Below, piece after piece: positions 31,902 through 34,235 of a stretch of DNA of 34,235 bases. The stretch covers positions 1 through 34,235 of the forward strand of contig NZ_JASLGE010000022.1 in the NCBI RefSeq assembly GCF_030150285.1, given 5' to 3'. The notes under the pieces are model-generated. The model did no database searches. It was not told the origin of the DNA and saw only the letters and a list, made by a program, of their open reading frames with translations. Position 1 is the stretch's first letter. The number at the start of each line of letters is the position of its first letter. The position numbers were made by a program, and so were the translations under genes. The stretch is from Pseudomonas sp. Lineage in GTDB: Bacteria; Pseudomonadota; Gammaproteobacteria; Pseudomonadales; Pseudomonadaceae.

Positions 31902-33971
31902 ATGAATAATAAAAACAGCCTGCTACGCCATATCCCGTGGCTGGTGCTGGCAATTGTAGGAGCCTGCGCCCTTGGCGTAGTGGCCTTGCGCCGAGGCGAA
32001 GCAATCAACGCCTTGTGGATCGTCGTCGCAGCGGTTGCCATCTATTTGGTTGCCTATCGTTATTACAGCCTGTTCATCGCCACCAAAGTGATGCAACTGG
32101 ATCCTCGCCGGGCAACGCCCGCCGTGGTCAATAACGATGGTCTGGACTACGTACCGACCAACAAACACATTCTCTTCGGGCATCACTTTGCTGCAATCGC
32201 CGGTGCAGGTCCGCTGGTCGGCCCGGTTCTGGCCGCGCAAATGGGCTACCTGCCGGGCACACTCTGGCTGATTGCCGGTGTGGTACTGGCCGGCGCGGTT
32301 CAGGACTTTATGGTGCTGTTCCTGTCCACCCGCCGTAACGGTCGCTCTCTGGGCGACATGGTGCGTGAGGAAATGGGCAAGATCCCGGGCACCATCGCCC
32401 TGTTCGGCTGTTTCCTGATCATGATCATCATCCTCGCGGTGCTGGCGCTGATCGTGGTCAAGGCCCTCGCAGAAAGCCCGTGGGGCATGTTCACGGTGAT
32501 GGCCACCATCCCGATCGCGATGTTCATGGGCATTTATATGCGCTACATCCGCCCGGGCCGTATCGGTGAAATCTCGATCATCGGGGTGCTGTTGTTACTC
32601 GGTTCCATTTGGCTGGGGGGCCAGATTGCAGCCAGCCCGGAATGGGCCCATGTGTTCACCTTCACCGGTACGCAAATTACCTGGATGCTGATTGGCTACG
32701 GCTTTGTCGCGGCGGTACTGCCGGTGTGGCTGGTGCTGGCACCGCGTGACTACCTGTCAACGTTCCTGAAAATCGGCACCATCGTTGCGCTGGCCATTGG
32801 CATTTTGGTCACCATGCCCGAGCTGAAAATGCCGGCACTGACCCAATTCACCGACGGCAACGGCCCGGTGTGGAAGGGCGGCCTGTTCCCGTTCCTGTTC
32901 ATCACCATTGCTTGCGGTGCGGTATCGGGTTTCCACGCACTGATCTCCTCGGGCACTACGCCCAAGCTGCTGGATAACGAAACCAACGCCCGTTACATCG
33001 GTTACGGCGGCATGCTGATGGAGTCCTTCGTGGCCATCATGGCTATGGTTGCGGCTTCGGTCATCGAGCCGGGTGTGTACTTCGCCATGAACAGCCCGCC
33101 TGCCATTGTTGGCGGGGATGTGGTCTCGGTGGCGCAAGCCGTGACCAGTTGGGGCTTTGCCATTACCCCGGATCAACTGACCGCCCTGGCCAAAGACATC
33201 GGTGAAACCACCGTACTGGCTCGAGCGGGCGGTGCACCGACCTTGGCAGTGGGTATTGCTCAAATCCTGCACAACGTGTTGCCGGGCGAGAACACCATGG
33301 CGTTCTGGTACCACTTTGCCATTTTGTTTGAAGCCTTGTTCATTCTCACGGCGGTTGACGCCGGTACCCGTGCCGGGCGCTTCATGCTGCAAGACTTGCT
33401 GGGCAGCTTTGTCCCTGCGCTCAAACGTACCGAGTCATGGCCTGCCAACCTGCTGGCCACTGGCCTGTGTGTAGCGATGTGGGGTTACCTGCTGTACCAA
33501 GGCGTGATCGACCCACTGGGCGGTATCAACACCTTGTGGCCATTGTTCGGTATTTCTAACCAGATGCTGGCGGGTATCGCGCTGATGCTGGCGACGGTTG
33601 TACTGATCAAAATGAAGCGCCAGCGCTACATTTGGGTGACGATGTTGCCTGCCGTGTGGTTGTTGATCTGCACCACCGTGGCTGGCTTTATCAAGCTGTT
33701 CGACAGCAACCCGGCGGTTGGCTTCCTGTCGCTGGCGAAAAAATACAGCACCGCACTGGAAGCAGGCCAAGTGATTGCGCCCGCGAAAAACATCGACCAG
33801 ATGCAGCACGTCATCATCAACGCTTACACCAACGCTGGCCTGACCGTGCTGTTCCTGTTCGTGGTGTTCAGCATCCTGTTCTTTGCGATCAAGGTGGGTG
33901 TGGCGTCATGGGGCACTAAAGAACGCACGGATAAGGAAGCGCCTTACCACGTCATGCCGGATGCCAAATAG
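31902..33971 (+). CDS. cstA: CstA-family carbon starvation transporter
   Basis: This 689-residue inner-membrane protein of the CstA/BtsT family has many hydrophobic helices. Members take up peptides or pyruvate when preferred carbon is scarce. Hallmarks are LDYVPTNKHILFGHHFAAIAGAGPLVGPV and SGFHALISSGTTPKLL. A C-terminal loop contains an unprocessed soluble stretch near 600-625. The start codon is followed at once by AATAATAA, a candidate Hfq/Crc site. A YbdD/YjiX gene follows after 12 nt, the usual partner of cstA. Confidence 0.95.
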   Translation: MNNKNSLLRHIPWLVLAIVGACALGVVALRRGEAINALWIVVAAVAIYLVAYRYYSLFIATKVMQLDPRRATPAVVNNDGLDYVPTNKHILFGHHFAAIAGAGPLVGPVLAAQMGYLPGTLWLIAGVVLAGAVQDFMVLFLSTRRNGRSLGDMVREEMGKIPGTIALFGCFLIMIIILAVLALIVVKALAESPWGMFTVMATIPIAMFMGIYMRYIRPGRIGEISIIGVLLLLGSIWLGGQIAASPEWAHVFTFTGTQITWMLIGYGFVAAVLPVWLVLAPRDYLSTFLKIGTIVALAIGILVTMPELKMPALTQFTDGNGPVWKGGLFPFLFITIACGAVSGFHALISSGTTPKLLDNETNARYIGYGGMLMESFVAIMAMVAASVIEPGVYFAMNSPPAIVGGDVVSVAQAVTSWGFAITPDQLTALAKDIGETTVLARAGGAPTLAVGIAQILHNVLPGENTMAFWYHFAILFEALFILTAVDAGTRAGRFMLQDLLGSFVPALKRTESWPANLLATGLCVAMWGYLLYQGVIDPLGGINTLWPLFGISNQMLAGIALMLATVVLIKMKRQRYIWVTMLPAVWLLICTTVAGFIKLFDSNPAVGFLSLAKKYSTALEAGQVIAPAKNIDQMQHVIINAYTNAGLTVLFLFVVFSILFFAIKVGVASWGTKERTDKEAPYHVMPDAK
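31905..31912 (+). promoter_or_regulatory. Candidate Hfq/Crc (CA) motif at the cstA start
   Basis: AATAATAA, codons 2-4 of cstA, matches AAnAAnAA exactly and sits in an A-rich stretch (31893-31916). Crc/Hfq binding there would block translation initiation when preferred carbon is present. Confidence 0.55.
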
Positions 33972-33983
33972 AGGGTTGCAACC

Positions 33984-34181
33984 ATGTTCAATGACCTGAG
34001 TCGCCTCGGTAAATACCTCGGTCAGGCCGCGCGCTTGATGGTCGGCATGCCCGACTACGACAACTACGTCGAGCATATGCAAACCAAACACCCGGACAAG
34101 CCGATGATGAGCTACGAGGCGTTCTTCAGGGAGCGCCAGGAAGCCCGTTACGGCGGCAAGGGCGGGCCCAAGTGCTGTTAA
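33984..34181 (+). CDS. YbdD/YjiX-family small protein
   Basis: This 65-residue protein of the YbdD/YjiX (DUF466) family has the features GMPDYDNYVEHM, HPDKPMMSYEAFFRERQEARY and the C-terminal KCC. It is almost always encoded next to cstA or btsT and is thought to assist the transporter; the mechanism is unknown to me. AGAGGG at the end of cstA serves as ribosome site, indicating an operon with the transporter gene 12 nt upstream. Confidence 0.93.
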   Translation: MFNDLSRLGKYLGQAARLMVGMPDYDNYVEHMQTKHPDKPMMSYEAFFRERQEARYGGKGGPKCC

Positions 34182-34196
34182 TTGGCTAGACCTTCG

Positions 34197-34235
34197 GTAG
34201 GCGCGGGCGTGCTCGCGATCATTTAAAAGATCGCG
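34197..34235. repeat. REP element pair, cut by the window end
   Basis: The palindrome from GTAGGCGCGGGC to GCTCGCGATC (34197-34220) is followed by ATTTAAAA and the beginning of an inverted arm (GATCGCG). The second copy continues outside the window. Confidence 0.7.

Noticed and set aside
1..34235. Horizontal-transfer or mobile-element boundaries
   Set aside because: No transposase, integrase, tRNA gene or terminal repeats are seen; base use is uniform except for the AT-rich luxR/fpr region.

Overview
The window is a high-GC, gene-dense stretch of a Pseudomonas chromosome, most likely of the P. fluorescens group. The evidence is the set of recognisable Pseudomonas genes (pcaHG, a fused quiC, cioAB, a LuxR solo next to fpr, mscL and radA, cstA), ANR-, Fur- and Crc-type sites, and scattered REP palindromes containing GCGAGC..GCTCGC. 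I see no tRNA, rRNA, CRISPR array, insertion sequence or phage gene. Species-level naming is inference.

Region 1 (1-14120) is a hydroaromatic/protocatechuate catabolic island. A PcaQ-type LysR regulator precedes pcaHG (protocatechuate 3,4-dioxygenase), with a perfect ATAACC-N4-GGTTAT operator on the regulator's stop codon. Next comes a less familiar module: a KstD-like flavoprotein (minus strand), a divergent IclR regulator, and a Gfo/Idh/MocA oxidoreductase, a TIM-barrel protein and an EamA exporter/importer (plus strand). Both promoters carry a TGGAA-N5-TTCyA-type palindrome. Then come an MFS carrier and, divergently, quiC (3-dehydroshikimate dehydratase fused to an HPPD-like domain), a TetR regulator, and the convergent pair aroQ and a catabolic-type shikimate/quinate dehydrogenase. 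Together aroQ, the dehydrogenase, quiC and pcaHG can convert quinate or shikimate to beta-carboxy-cis,cis-muconate. A shared TACTAAMCRGTTARTW palindrome (M=A/C, R=A/G, W=A/T) at the quiC and aroQ promoters suggests that the TetR protein controls both. A PcaR-type box also lies before quiC.

Region 2 (14120-18860) is an iron/heme uptake signalling unit: ECF sigma factor, FecR-type anti-sigma factor, and a HasR-like TonB-dependent receptor with an N-terminal signalling (STN) domain. Fur-like sites precede the sigma and receptor genes. No hemophore gene follows.

Region 3 (18860-23800) holds trmA translationally coupled to an AzgA-type purine permease, a small secreted protein, a repeat-rich gap with a 47-bp duplication and REP palindromes, and a DHA3-type MFS pump.

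Region 4 (23600-34235) starts with cioABZ, the cyanide-insensitive bd-type oxidase, behind a perfect ANR box. The cioZ gene is only 55 codons. It continues with rlmG, a LuxR solo with altered ligand-pocket residues, fpr, mscL, radA, cstA and a YbdD/YjiX gene, and ends inside a REP element.

The best candidate for undescribed biology is the flavoprotein/IclR/Gfo-Idh/TIM-barrel/EamA module. Its TIM barrel repeats the metal-ligand spacing of QuiC, and the module sits between the protocatechuate and dehydroshikimate genes.
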